Source of the DNA: Chara braunii
Lineage: Eukaryota; Streptophyta; Charophyceae; Charales; Characeae
Direction of reading: 5' to 3'
Assembly (NCBI GenBank): GCA_003427395.1
Contig: BFEA01000758.1
Coordinates: 377,251-412,888, forward strand
Length of the DNA: 35,638 nt
This document shows, piece after piece, positions 1-10,153 of this stretch. A program made the position numbers and the translations under genes. How positions within the stretch are numbered: the stretch's first letter is position 1; each line of letters starts with the position of its first letter. Under the pieces are notes generated by a model. It was not told where the DNA came from. It saw only the letters and a program-made list of their open reading frames with translations, and made no database searches.

Positions 1-59
<59 letters not shown>
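1..59. repeat. (GA)n microsatellite
   Basis: Uninterrupted GA dinucleotide repeat that begins at the window edge, so its true length is unknown. Confidence 0.97.
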
Positions 60-63
<4 letters not shown>

Positions 64-603
64 CCTTCGTTTCACAAGTGTTTTTGTCGTATTTCACTAT
101 GTTACATGTAAAGCTCATGCTACATCCTGATTGGTCTCTTTGTGCGATTCCCGTCCTTTTTTGGCAGGTCAAACATGTTTGTGCTTTATATCTGTCTTAC
201 ATCTCAAATGTGCTAAAAATGTACTACTCAAATGTCTGTTCGTCTCATGGTATTCCCCAAATGTGTTTAGCCACCTTAGTGTAAACCCCACAACTGTGAA
301 AAACATCCTTTTGAGATAGGAATGTTTACTGCACTTATGAAACACTGCTTGCTTGTGTACTGCAAAAGAAGTGTGCTATTCAGAATGTATGTTTGGAAGT
401 TGTCTACTGCATTTATCACACCCTGCTTGCTTGTGTGTACTGCAAAAGAAGTGTGCTTTTCAGAATACCTGTTTCCTCTGTGCGCGGCCCCCTCCACCCC
501 TTCTGCTTTTTCGCTTTTCTGAGCAGAGGAGATCTGCAACGAGCATGTTTTGTTGATGGAGTTGTCTGCGAAACCACAGCCAAGGGAATTAAAACAAACA
601 AAA
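60..603. other. Unassigned flank upstream of LINE fragment
   Basis: AT-rich sequence with short chance open frames on both strands and no recognisable protein signature. It holds the tandem duplication at 327-473. The boundary with the LINE fragment downstream is not sharp; LINE-like protein similarity starts near 604. Confidence 0.5.
327..473. repeat. Two-copy tandem duplication, ~77 bp
   Basis: 327-394 and 404-473 align nearly end to end. Both start with TACTGCA(C/T)TTAT, pass through CTGCTTGCTTGTG and TACTGCAAAAGAAGTGTGCT, and end near GTTT. The second copy has an extra GT and a few substitutions. Confidence 0.85.
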
Positions 604-1013
604 GTCTCCTCTGTAGAATAGGGGGCCTGTTACCCAAACGAAGGGAGTTGGCGGCGAAGGTCAAAGAGCAGATCGATGTGGTATGCCTACAGGAGACCAA
701 GCTGGATGAACAAAGGACTGCAGAACCGGTGTTGTGGTGGAAGGGCCATCAGGTGTGGGCCCCGGCCCGGGGAATGAGAGGAGGAGTGTGTATTTTGGTC
801 TCCCCCCACTTTAGAGGGGAAGTTAAAGATTGGTATTACGACTCTAGGGGACGGTGGGCCTGGGTCGCCCTACAATGGGAAGAGGAAACATGGGGAGTAG
901 TTACGGTGTATGGCCCCTCTGACAAGGGAACACGAAGGAGAGAGAGACGGTTAACGGGGGGCCAAATATTCGCCTATCTTGCTCACCAAAGAATTGGTGA
1001 AGAGTACGCATAA
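604..1013 (+). pseudogene. LINE ORF2 endonuclease fragment
   Basis: Remnant of the apurinic/apyrimidinic-like endonuclease (EEP fold) that nicks target DNA for non-LTR retrotransposons. The open frame contains, in order, KRRELAAKVKEQIDVVCLQE followed by TKL (the LQETK block holding the metal-binding glutamate), RGGVCILVSPHF (the GG-hydrophobic strand), RWAWVALQW and VVTVYGPSD (the VYxP block). After VYGPS the frame runs into unrelated residues and a TAA at 1011-1013. The later GDFN and SDH blocks of the family are not seen, so about the second half of the domain is missing. Linker-like LINE sequence follows at 1074-1518. No start codon of a native protein is evident; the open frame upstream of 604 does not resemble LINE protein. 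Family-level assignment is firm, clade is not. Confidence 0.85.
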
Positions 1014-1073
1014 AATGGAGGAATTGAACGTCGGGCCCCATGAGGGCCAAACTGAAGATGGTGGACAGAGAGG

Positions 1074-1271
1074 GTGGAGGTAGCGAGAGAGTGGAAGGAA
1101 TGGCAAGGGAAAGAGGTGGTGAAGTGGGGCAGACGCACCAAGGAGTTGTGGATAGTGATCGAGGAAAGGATGTCACGGAAAGTTTTTGCCACTGTCACTA
1201 TGCGGAAGGCGGCCCGGCTAATGACGGTGATGAACCATCCATTTGGTGCTAGTGGCAAAGGTACACCTTGA
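1074..1271 (+). pseudogene. LINE ORF2 linker fragment (endonuclease-RT spacer)
   Basis: Open frame rich in Lys, Arg, Glu and Trp (WKEWQGKEVVKWGRRTKEL near its start), the kind of basic helical spacer found between endonuclease and reverse transcriptase in LINE ORF2. It lies 60 bp past the endonuclease fragment on the same strand. Assignment rests on position and composition, not on a conserved motif. The region joining it to the endonuclease appears deleted. Confidence 0.5.
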
Positions 1272-1335
1272 GGTAATAATAAACTCAAAAAATGAAGTCC
1301 ATGATGAGCACCACAGCCAGCAGCACAACACAAGG

Positions 1336-1518
1336 GGGATCTTGAAGTACGTGGTACGTTTGTATCGCCAGCTGCTGACATAAGAAGAGCAATGGACTCC
1401 AGAGGCTATGGCTGAAGTGCTGGTGTCGCACTTTTTTCAGGCAGGCCACTTCGGGCGACTAGAAAAGCCAACAGGCTGTCACGCAGGATTTTGTAGACTC
1501 TTGCAATTAAATAATTAG
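1336..1518 (+). pseudogene. LINE ORF2 pre-RT fragment
   Basis: Frame reading GILKYVVRLYRQLLT, an in-frame TAA at 1381-1383, then EEQWTPEAMAEVLVSHFFQA, ending at a TAG at 1516-1518. The pattern of an aromatic helix followed by a short segment leading to an HFF block resembles the stretch just ahead of the LINE reverse-transcriptase domain. The fragment stops before any RT motif, so this copy is truncated at its 3' side. It may belong to the same family as the LINE at 24.3-27.3 kb, but the two do not overlap enough to test this. Confidence 0.5.
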
Positions 1519-2127
1519 AAGGACTCTATCTTAGTCCGATTCAGGCTCGAAGAAAAGAAAAGAAANGAAAGAGTGAGTGCCATATGTAATCGCCCCTCAG
1601 ACCAAGATGATGGCGATTACAGTTGCTCACTGATCCATTGTCTACTTACTTTCACAAGCTCTCTCTGGCGAGTGGCCTCTATGGTTCGGAACAGCAAAGA
1701 TCATGCAAATACTAATCATAAAAGGGCCTTTACCCGATGCAGGCCTCAGGCCTTGTAAAAGTAAAGCAGCGTGAAAGGGTATCTCGTCAGGGCTCAGAAA
1801 CGTGAAAGCAGGTCAAAGGTCAAGACCTCTATCAACGGGCACATCCAAATCTAAAGCAAAGGGCATTGTCAAAAGACTTACCTGTTCACCAGGAGATGTG
1901 CATGTCATGTCTGTTCGTGTGTCTGTGCGTGCAGTCAGTGCACCTGTTCGTGCAAAGAAGAGTGTCTATTCACACCTTGGGAGTGTCTGTTCAGGCAGTG
2001 AGTGTGTCTGTTCGTCTAAAGGTGTGCCTGTCCGAAAATAAATCAATAGGTGAAGTCCCAGTTCTGGTCTAAGTCAAGGGGACAGGCCAGATCCAGACTT
2101 TCAAGTCCAAATCTAGGCCGAAAGGCC
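1519..2127. repeat. Unassigned stretch with TG-rich short repeats
   Basis: No gene seen. TGTCTGTTC recurs at 1908, 1984 and 2005 within a TG-rich tract of about 130 bp (1900-2032), which looks like a degenerate short-period repeat. One undetermined base lies at 1566. Confidence 0.45.
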
Positions 2128-2460
2128 TCAGCAGCAGTTGAACTTCATTGGGACTGTACTGGGACACATGCAATGCAGGGTCTGGGACGAAGGAAAGGCT
2201 GAACTGAGCCAATGCAGACCCAGNGAGGAGAGGCCAGCACTATAAANGCAGCAGCCAGCCTCATTCCTCNCCAGATCTCCACTNNCATTCTGTGCGTGGA
2301 AGTGCTGGAGCACTTGTGCGCCAGTCAGGAGGAGCAGCGCTGGAGGATGAAGATGCGCTGGGAGAAGGAAGAAGACTGTGCGCTGGGAAAGGATGCAGCC
2401 ATATCTGCCCAGCGAGTTAGTATAGACTTAAGAAGGTTAGTGGAAGACAGCTATGTGTAG
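2128..2460 (+). promoter_or_regulatory. TATA-like site in unassigned block
   Basis: TATAAA at 2241-2246 is followed by GCAGCAGCCAGCC and, about 30 bp on, by a pyrimidine-rich ATTCCTCnCC that could serve as a transcription start. The open frame downstream to 2460 has no recognisable domain. Undetermined bases at 2224, 2247, 2270 and 2284-2285 weaken reading of this block. It could be a promoter of a lost element or a chance match. Confidence 0.25.
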
Positions 2461-3119
2461 TATTCAGAGTAGATCCTCATGAGTGAAGAGTGTGTATGCA
2501 TCGTAGGAGGAAGGGACTGAGGCAGAGAGTGTTCATTCAAGGTTTGGCTATGGAAGATACTTACCTGAGTTGGATGTGAACTGCAGAGGTGGCACTGATG
2601 AGTAGTGATCACATTGATGACTTGGAGACAATCTGCAGGAGTAGCGCTGATGTATTGGAAGTCATATTGATGAGTTGGTGCTGGAATGACATTGCGTTGA
2701 TGAGCGCTGGACTAAGGGAACTATGAAACACTTTGTAATCATATTTTTGATAATATGAGCTGTGAAACTCGGTTCTCTTCTCATCTACCTTTGTCTATTG
2801 TGTGAGACTCTTGATCGTTGTGTGCAAGGACGATGCATGACATGTACACACTTGCGTGAGTTGGTCTCCAGGATCCATGCAATCACAAAATTCTTGTGCG
2901 CCATGGATGTAGCAATTTTGCCATTTTACTAATTTTGAAAACTATGATAAGACCACCAGGAAACATAATCATCAAGCAAAGTCAGTGCAAATAAAACAGG
3001 GTTGACTGACTCAAGATAGAGACGAGATAAATGAGGGAAAAGTGAGAACTCATAGTAATCTCAGAGAATACAGATGAGAAGGCATGACCAGCACTCGTCA
3101 AGAGTCTTCACTCATCCCT
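2461..3119. other. Unassigned stretch with degenerate TTGATGA repeats
   Basis: No gene seen. Between about 2590 and 2712 the words TTGATGA, GAGTTGG and GGAGTAG recur at irregular 30-60 bp spacing, suggesting an old short tandem repeat. The rest shows no pattern I can support. Confidence 0.4.
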
Positions 3120-3362
3120 CTAGGATCCCATCATCAATCTCTCATTTGGTTGTATGCCTCTTGTGCCACGAACCATGCCTATGTACCTCCTAAGATTCTG
3201 GCCTCTGGATATAGAGCCAACTAAAGCGTGCGAGCTCTGAACACTTCCATCCGAGACGATACGGAAGTTAGCCATAGGACAAAATTCCTCCCACGGAGTA
3301 GGAAGATACGGCTTAGAGAAAATTCCTCGCCTGAGGTGCCAGAACTCGGACGGTTCAGTCAA
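3120..3362 (-). other. Hypothetical minus-strand open frame
   Basis: An 80-residue open frame, with a plausible mix of residues, overlaps a similarly long open frame on the plus strand, so which strand (if either) was coding cannot be settled. Its upstream continuation on the minus strand to about 3420 is interrupted by a stop near 3362. It lacks a recognisable domain, signal peptide or membrane segment. It may be part of a decayed gene or element. Confidence 0.2.
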
Positions 3363-3473
3363 ATGGCCTCGTCGTCAATTTCTGCCAGAGAGATGTACCT
3401 CTTAGCTAGATCAACCAAATCACCCCATCAAGAACCGTCTGTGGGAAGGAAAGGAACTGGAGGCTTAGGATAG

Positions 3474-6400
3474 TCCGAGTAGAGATTAGGTCCGAAGCTA
3501 CGGATCAGTTTGGCACCACTCTCATCAAGCTCTTTCTCATCAAGTGCTCATGAGTTTCTCTGCCTTTCTTCACATAGGTCCTCAAGCCGTAGATGGTACC
3601 TTTTGCAAAACTGCTGAGAACAACAAAGATAGACAAATCTTCTTGTTTGATGCCCACTGCACTGACATATCTATACTGGAAAGCATCCTTGGAAGCAATC
3701 CTGTTGAGACTGGTTAGGACGGTCCCCTGAACTCAAAATCAAGTGATTGCACTTATGTGCGAAGAAAGTTGAAGAAAGTGAATAGGATAGTGATGAAATC
3801 TCATTGAAGTCGATCTGGAAATATGCTGGTCGAGTGGTACTGATCCTAGTACTGTTTTAGTCAACTTTGACCAATCACCACTGACAATATCTTGAATGAC
3901 GGAAGACTGTATGATGTTGGTTTCTAACTGTTAGACACTGGGAAAAAGGGAGCTTGGACGCTGAGTATTGCTTGTCGAGTACATTGTTAGTGGGGTTCCT
4001 ATGAGAGAGATAGAGAGAGAGCAGTTCACTTCACCCGAGTTTAGCCCTGGCCTGTTCAACCGTTTCTATTGACGAGCCAGTGTTGTGCAACTTGCCATTA
4101 CAATCATTAAAATAGAATACGCATTCTATATACTTCCTTTATCCTGCCCTTCGAACAACGAGCTCTCTCTGGGCCTGTTTAAGTGAAATCATGCCCTAAC
4201 ATGCCACTTCTTCCCATCCCTCTTTCTTATCCCTGTTTGATTTGTACTTCATCACTAAAATCTCCTATTCTCTCATGATTCCTTCCAGACTCCAATCGGT
4301 CACTAAATAGGGTAGAATGCGGATAGCTCTGGTGAGCTCCACACTCAGAGTGGAAGGCTGCTCTCAGACTCAGTTGTTGATGGTAATCAGGATACGTTAC
4401 ACGGTTGATCGAATGCTGATGCTAGATCTGCCTTGCGGGCGTCAGCTATCTTAAGACACTTTGACTCAGCGATCAGGAATGGTTGAATCGTACTCATATG
4501 GATGACAATTGTTGCAAGCTTTTATGATACCCGTTGCTTGTTCGACTGATTGAGTAGTGTGGTTGCACTGATTGTATCTCCACGCTGATTCTTTTAGTAT
4601 ACAGTGCACATGATTAGGGTCTATCTTTTGATACTTTCGGGGCTCACGTCCTCAACCACATCTCAAATGACGCGATGTGGCTTGCCGCAGTCCTACTCGT
4701 CGGGTTCCTCTTCCTGTGTGTTAGAACTCCCACAAACATTCCTTCCCTTCACTTTTCACCTGCCCTCAACCATATCTTGACCCTTTCTTTGTTAATCAAC
4801 TAAAATGAAATTGTCGGAGAGGACCCACAGTCAGGGGATGTGTTGGGGCTTCGTCATAGTTGAGGGTTCCGACAGACACTCAGTCTTACTGCCAAGGCCT
4901 AACTGCAAAATTGATTGGAAAGGACTCAAGGTAGTTGAGAAGCACTTCGGCAGCGGCCTAACACTAAGCAGGAATGAATAGGCCACGGCGAAGCCACAAC
5001 ACGATCTGACCACTAGTCCTCTCTTAGCTGGGGCTCATGGCCAAAGTTCTCAGCAACTGTTTGTTGTTGGAATCCTCAATGGAGCCAGTCACCGTCGGTC
5101 CCTGCTCAGTGGATACCTGTCATTTTGAGATAGTTTAAAACTAGTCTGCTGATCATGAGTGGTAGCTTACCCTCCGAGCGGTGGATGGAAGCGCCGCCGT
5201 TAGAAAGGTACACTTAGTGCATTGGTTATCACTGGCAACAGACCACACGATAACGCCAATGTACAAAGCACTACTTCCGCCTGCGTATAACTGAGGGGGT
5301 GTTGCTGAACACTGTGTCTAGGCAAGCAGTAAAGGATACATTGATGAGTTACTCAATTTTTCAAGTGTTGAGCGGGATGCCGAGTTGTTAGGCTTAATTC
5401 AAGTCGATCCCACTGGGACAAGATTCAGAAAAGCCTAGTGTACGACACCTACCTCTACGTGTGGTGCTTTAATTCGACGGAAGTGGGTGTAGGAATTGTT
5501 CCTGTTCATCTTACATCTTGTCTGAACTTAGTGTTTAGGCGTAATTAAGCACATTGATAGACCTAGCTGAGAGGCAGCTCTAAGCTTGGGACGTGTTCAG
5601 GATCAGTCCGATAAATTTAAGAGCAAGATAAGTTCGTACTCTACGTGAGTACGTCAGGGTGCGACTTGTGTCAGTTCCCGCTCGAAAGTTCAGACAAAGC
5701 GCGACATACCATCGCCAACAATTTCACCTACCGCACGTGCGCCCTCAACAATTTGATATCTAGCATGGGGGCTTGCTCACCGTCAAGCCGCAATCAATCA
5801 TGCTTCATGTTAATCAAGGAAAGGGATAACGATAATTCATGAACCCGCTCTTTTGCCTTTTCCATGGGCAAGTGCATCACTGGCAATTAACCTTCAACCT
5901 GGTTCGAGGTTTATCAGTCCTCGTTTAGTAGAAACTTCGCAAGAAGATATGTAATTTTCCTTAGGGCTGCTTTCTTCTTGCCCATTCACGCATATTAAAA
6001 GGGGAAAAAATTGCGTAGATCTAGATTGATTCTGATACCACATCCCTTTAGCACCCTTGCGTGAAAAGCAATACCACCTACTATTTAGAGAGTCCAAGCT
6101 TAACAAAGGTCATCTTGCTTAAGCTCATTGTCAAGGCAATCGATTCCCGGTTAATGCATCCACACGTTTTAACTCCACCAATGAATTAATTTCGAGAGGG
6201 ATAGGATGGAATTCACGAATGGCTTGATTGATTAGCTCATGAACACACCCCTTCCGACAAATCTTGCAATATGAAGGTTAGCACGGTGTCGGCGCGAATA
6301 CCCTTGCAAGGGTATCCACCCTGGTTTTTGAAAGTGACAAAAAATAAGTTTGTTCAAGACTTGAGTACACCGTGCGAAGTTGCGGTTGCGTTTTGTTCAC

Positions 6401-6590
6401 GCTTACTGAATGGTTGACTGAAAGTAGAGAGTGTGTGGGCGCGCAGTTTTGAGGCACGCGTGATGATTCTTATTTTGATGTCATAGAGTCGGCGATCCCG
6501 CCGACGAACTTTTGACTTTTTGATTAAATCTAGGAAATGTTTTTCTTTATGTTGAAGTGACCATGGTGCACGTACGCTCATACGGAAGAC
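3474..6590. other. Unassigned 3.1-kb stretch
   Basis: I see no gene, RNA or element signature. Open frames are short (60-75 codons) and scattered on both strands. A small GA-rich patch lies at 4003-4022. Base composition is balanced, unlike the purine-rich region from 7.8 kb onward. Old non-autonomous repeat DNA is possible but not shown. Confidence 0.5.
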
Positions 6591-7246
6591 GACATCAGGC
6601 AGTAATGTTGCTTTTGGGCGGCGATTGGAGCATGCGAGAGAGAGAAAAGAACGAAAGCAAGGACCTCACCACGGTGGACGCGGGAGGTTGAGGCCATTGA
6701 CTTAGTTGACAGGCCGAAGGAGTGATCTTGGAGTAGCGGATCCGTATGCGTAGCGGTACCCGTTTATATGGGCTTCTGCGAGTGCCAATGCTAGCCTTGG
6801 GCATAGCAGTAATGGTTACGGCATTGCACTTTCGAGGCGGAGGTACGAGGATCGGGGGCGGCGACCGACGACGATGGAACATTGGAGCGGTTGAAGATGC
6901 CAAGGGGTTGAGGGTCTGGCGGGGCTATCCCCCTTGGTTTGGTTGTCGGCCCATCCGTAGGGCCGGTCGGCAGAACTGAGAGGGGTACTGACAGTCTCCC
7001 TTCCCCAAAGAACCGTCTTTTTTTTTCGGTGTTCGTATTTTTGTTTTTACTTTTATTTTAATTTTTTCAAGTTGCCCGTCACGTTTTTGGGACACGGCGC
7101 ACCAGGCTGTTTGTCGGGGCCAGCGGGCGTGAGCAGTTGGTACAACCATGAATTGTTGAAACGCGGACCGAGAAAGCCAACGTGCATACCAGCTAATGGG
7201 TGACTGGCCCACGAGACGAAAGAAAAGTTGAGCATCGGGCGCCTTT
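6591..7246. other. Unassigned stretch, GC-rich then T-rich
   Basis: A 77-codon open frame at 6746-6979 (plus) has an Arg- and Gly-rich second half and no family resemblance. A poly-T rich tract follows at 7017-7068. No gene can be supported. Confidence 0.4.
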
Positions 7247-7525
7247 GTGCAGGTGCGGCGTCCGCCAAACGATCTGCTGCAGGAACTGCGTGGGATAATG
7301 ATCGCTGGGACCCGTGAAATGGTGGACTATGCCTGGGCGGGGACCTGGGCAGAGGTCGCAGCAACACTAACTGTGCGCAGCTGTGCACACGAAACTCTTC
7401 TCCAGTTCGGTCCTCGCAGTTCTCATTTGAACATTTGCTACTACCTCCGAGATCTGCAGTAGGACCCGCGAGGTGGTGGAACAGACCTGGGCAGCCGTGG
7501 CCAGGGGATACACCGCCCGCTAAAC
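7247..7525 (+). pseudogene. Possible coding remnant with a duplicated segment
   Basis: The frame at 7247-7462 reads PPNDLLQELRG then GTREMVDYAWAGTWAEVAA. A second, shorter block at about 7470-7522, in another frame, reads RTREVVEQTWAAVARGYTAR. The two share the pattern TREhV-(x3)-W-A with synonymous-looking changes (ACCCGTGAA against ACCCGCGAG), which suggests an internal duplication of coding sequence. I do not recognise the protein. Both blocks are closed by stops and the frames differ, so if ever coding it is broken now. Confidence 0.25.
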
Positions 7526-7785
7526 TCAGCCTGCTGTAAGAAGTGAGAGTTTTGAGTGTGAGCACGCTCATTGGGACCCAAAGATGGGGAACTGTGCCGC
7601 CAACACAGTGGGTCAGGGGTACCAGGGCAAAGGCTGCACCGACACTGCCGTGCAACTCGTCCGACGGGCTTGGGTATAGGGGCGAAAGACTAATTGAACA
7701 GTCTACCAGGTAGTCCCCTTCGAAGCTCCCTCAGATCTTTGAAGTTGTTGAGTAGCCACGCCAGGCTGCTGTGGGATCTGTTGGC

Positions 7786-7854
7786 ATCGGGAGTTGCGTT
7801 GATATGTTAACACCGGGAGTTGCGCTGATATGTTAACACCGAGAGTTGCGTTAA
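7786..7854. repeat. 26-bp tandem repeat, ~2.7 copies
   Basis: The block CGGGAGTTGCG(T/C)TGATATG then TTAACA repeats with a 26-bp period; GATATGTTAA occurs at 7801 and 7827. The last copy is cut short after GAGAGTTGCGTTAAC. Confidence 0.85.
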
Positions 7855-8082
7855 CTTCGAGTGAGACAAGGGAGTCTGCCACTTCGAGGGAGACAAAGGA
7901 GATTGCGCTGGTCGGCCTAGAGGAAGAACGGAGATGGAAACTGCGCTGGCCTGCCTAAAGAACCGAAGGAGGGGAAATGGATCTGGACGTGGGTAACATC
8001 TCCTCCTCCTCTCCCGTCTATCCCTCAAAACCCACTGACAAGAGATTGGTGCACGATGAGGACATCGCAAATGAGTGGGGGG

Positions 8083-8640
8083 AATGTGTCGGGACTGGTG
8101 AGTCCCGAATAACTTCCCATCACTCGAGAGACTGAAAATGGGCAAACTGTGCAGAACAGAGAAATCTGGAGCGAGGAGGCAGGAGAGAGAAAATACAAAG
8201 GATTAGGCCGTAGGAGGGAGTGATGCCTTGGGGTGAGAACCGCTGGAGGAAAGAACTCGCGACGGCAAGCAAGCGAGCGCAAGAACAGGGGCACATAGAA
8301 CATAGCATGGGGCCAGGAGGGCCGTTGGAATGCAATAAGACTACGGCCAAAGGGCCCTTGAACCAGCAAAAGCAGCACGGCAGCGATAAAGGAATGAGGG
8401 AGTCGAGGGATGGGCGGCCCAGAGGCCGTGGGAAGATAGAGAACGAGGGGTCAACATGGGGGCCACCTACGGGAGCCTCGGGGTAGAGGCCCGCGACCAA
8501 AGGAACCGGCGTGCGCAAGGCGCAAAAAAAGACAAGGGAGAGGGGTCACCATGGGGCGGCAAAACGCCCAAGGGACGTGGGACACCTCGAGGAAAGGCAC
8601 CCAGGGCCACGTGGGACTAAGTAAAAACAATGTTATCCGG
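8083..8640. other. Purine-rich block preceding the ~1.3 kb units
   Basis: Begins with AATGTGTCGGG, the same word that opens the two larger units at 8646 and (as AATGTTGTCGGG) 9962. Strongly purine-rich on the plus strand. The long open frames on the minus strand here are compositional: they are Ser, Leu and Pro rich and overlap each other in several frames. It may be a third, truncated unit of the series. Confidence 0.4.
8089..8108. other. Perfect 8-bp hairpin
   Basis: TCGGGACT at 8089-8096 and AGTCCCGA at 8101-8108 are exact reverse complements separated by GGTG. Confidence 0.75.
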
Positions 8641-8648
8641 GGCGAAAT

Positions 8649-8814
8649 GTGTCGGGGGCCGCCGGCGGGACTAAGTGTCGGGGACCGCCGGTGGGACTAA
8701 GTGTCGGGGACCGCCGACGGGATTAAGTGTCGGGGACCACCGGCGGGACTAAGTGTCGGGGACCACCGGCGGGACTAAGTGTCGAGGACCACCGACGGGA
8801 CAAGTGGCGGGNAC
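8649..8814. repeat. 26-bp minisatellite, ~6.3 copies
   Basis: Copies start at 8649, 8675, 8701, 8727, 8753 and 8779, each beginning GTGTCG and ending in a GGGACTAA-like word around a GC-rich core (ACCGCCGGCGGG). The last full copy lacks one base, and a partial copy follows at 8804 with an undetermined base at 8812. Copies differ by one to three substitutions. Confidence 0.95.
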
Positions 8815-8877
8815 ATGTGAAAGTCCCAAGAAAAAACGGCGGCACCGCATGAGGGAAAATAATAAAGGCAAGGCACA

Positions 8878-8901
8878 CCGTCAAGATCGAGATCTTGACG
8901 G
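8878..8901. other. Perfect 11-bp hairpin with 2-base loop
   Basis: CCGTCAAGATC (8878-8888) and GATCTTGACGG (8891-8901) are exact reverse complements around GA. The corresponding place in unit 2 (10127-10153) has an imperfect version with two mismatched pairs. Confidence 0.85.
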
Positions 8902-9162
8902 CCAAGAATATTAGCACCACTAGTGCAAGCACTAGCGGTAGCAAATGGGAAGGCCGAAAAGAAAAGAAAAGGTAAAGAAACTTGAGGTGGGAGGCATGGG
9001 AGCAATCCGAAAAATCTCGGATCAGCCTCCCTCAAGAAAATGGAGTCGAAACAGACCCCACGTGAAAAATAGCCCTCCGGGAGAAACTCGGAGTAGGAGG
9101 GGCCACTATGGGAGGAAAATAGGAGTGAAGGGAAGTTCCCATGGGCATGAGAAGACCATTAT

Positions 9163-9188
9163 TGCAGTCCGAGATATAACGGACTGCA
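9163..9188. other. Perfect 9-bp hairpin
   Basis: TGCAGTCCG (9163-9171) pairs with CGGACTGCA (9180-9188) across an 8-base loop. Confidence 0.8.
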
Positions 9189-9345
9189 CTTTGGGCATAG
9201 GAAGGGCCAAAACTAAGAGGAAGAGGCTAGAAAACGGCCTTAACGGCCACTTGACAATTGGCATGCTAGAAAAAAAAAGAGAAAAGAAAAAAAAATGTCA
9301 GAGAATAAAACAAAAAGAGTGAGAGGGAGTGAGTGAGTAAGCCAT

Positions 9346-9371
9346 CAGTAGGGACTGACAGGTCCCTACTG
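9346..9371. other. Perfect 10-bp hairpin
   Basis: CAGTAGGGAC (9346-9355) pairs with GTCCCTACTG (9362-9371) around TGACAG. The same hairpin with one mismatch occurs in unit 2 at 10619-10644. Confidence 0.85.
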
Positions 9372-9376
9372 TCCAA

Positions 9377-9405
9377 GAAAAGAGGAAAAGTAAAGAAAAG
9401 AAAAG

Positions 9406-9438
<33 letters not shown>

Positions 9439-9440
9439 AG
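9377..9440. repeat. (GAAAA)n-type microsatellite
   Basis: A/G-only tract made of GAAAA and AAAAG words, interrupted once by a longer A run. Confidence 0.85.
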
Positions 9441-9728
9441 GCCTAAACGGTAAAAAATGGCCACTTGGGGAGATTGATCCGTGACCAGATTCATTCTGGA
9501 ATATGGCGGTTACAAAGGACTTGGATTTTCTTTGATTTTTGCAAAGAAAATCAAAGAAAATTAAGGCCCCATGCAACCGGAATGAAATGGATTGTATGCA
9601 CGAGGAGAAACACATGTTTTAGGAGCATTCAGAGCCAAAATCGAGTCCGAATGCACTTGGAAGTTGGCCGTTTCTTTTTCTTTTGAGTAAGGGCTAGTTG
9701 TGGGATATTGGGGCTAGGGAGTTGACCC

Positions 9729-9758
9729 CCATTGCAGTCCGAGTTGCAATGGACTGCA
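9729..9758. other. Two overlapping, mutually exclusive hairpins
   Basis: CCATTGCA (9729-9736) can pair with TGCAATGG (9745-9752). TGCAGTCC (9733-9740) can pair with GGACTGCA (9751-9758). Both stems are perfect 8-mers and share bases, so only one can form at a time. Confidence 0.75.
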
Positions 9759-9856
9759 TGGGGATGCCTAGGCTAAGGGAAAATGAGCCACGGCAAACCC
9801 GGAAGGCTAAAAAGGAGCGATTTCGGCATGGGACAAGCAAAGACGGTAAACGGCAA

Positions 9857-9877
9857 CCGTGAGATGAGATCTCACGG
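9857..9877. other. Perfect 9-bp hairpin
   Basis: CCGTGAGAT (9857-9865) pairs with ATCTCACGG (9869-9877) around GAG. It resembles the stem at 8878-8901 (CCGT...ACGG ends, GAT core) but with paired substitutions. Confidence 0.8.
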
Positions 9878-10126
9878 CCTAGAAAAATCGGCACACATGA
9901 AGAAAATGATGGGACCACCAAGGGCAAGGGAGTCCAAAAATAAAAATGGGACTCCATCCGAAATGTTGTCGGGGGCGAAGTGGGTCCAAATAATAAAAAT
10001 TGGAAAACAGGATATGCGCCGGCGGGACAAGAAAATGGAACTAGTATGGAGGAGAGTGGCGGGGACTTGGGGATGTCCCAAGGGGACCATGAGCAAGCAC
10101 AAGGAATATTTGTGCTAACAAACGGC

Positions 10127-10153
10127 ACTGTCGAGATCAAGGATCTAGACGGT
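10127..10153. other. Imperfect hairpin, unit-2 counterpart of 8878
   Basis: ACTGTCGAGATC (10127-10138) and GATCTAGACGGT (10142-10153) pair at 10 of 12 positions; one of the two mismatches would be a G-T wobble. Confidence 0.6.

Larger units (their letters stand above)
8641..9957. repeat. Non-coding ~1.3 kb unit, copy 1
   Basis: Shares an ordered series of landmarks with 9958-11250: GCGAAATGTGTCGGGGG (8643) against CGAAATGTTGTCGGGGG (9959); a GGCGGGACAAG-type block; GTCCCAAG; a hairpin, then AATATTAGCA and CACTAGTGCAAGCACTAG-like words (about 8907-8935 and 10158-10183); TCCGAGAT(A/G)TAACGG (9169 and 10427); a poly-purine tract; and CAGTAGGGACTG (9346 and 10619). No credible coding frame. The order and strand are conserved, the spacing varies (offsets 1250-1315 bp), so this is an old tandem duplication. 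Confidence 0.7.

Noticed and set aside
3120-3473. Overlapping open frames on both strands as a host exon
   Set aside because: No domain, no splice context and both strands open; listed only as a low-confidence hypothetical frame.
8649-8814. CRISPR-like regular repeats
   Set aside because: The 26-bp units follow one another with no spacers, and the genome is eukaryotic.
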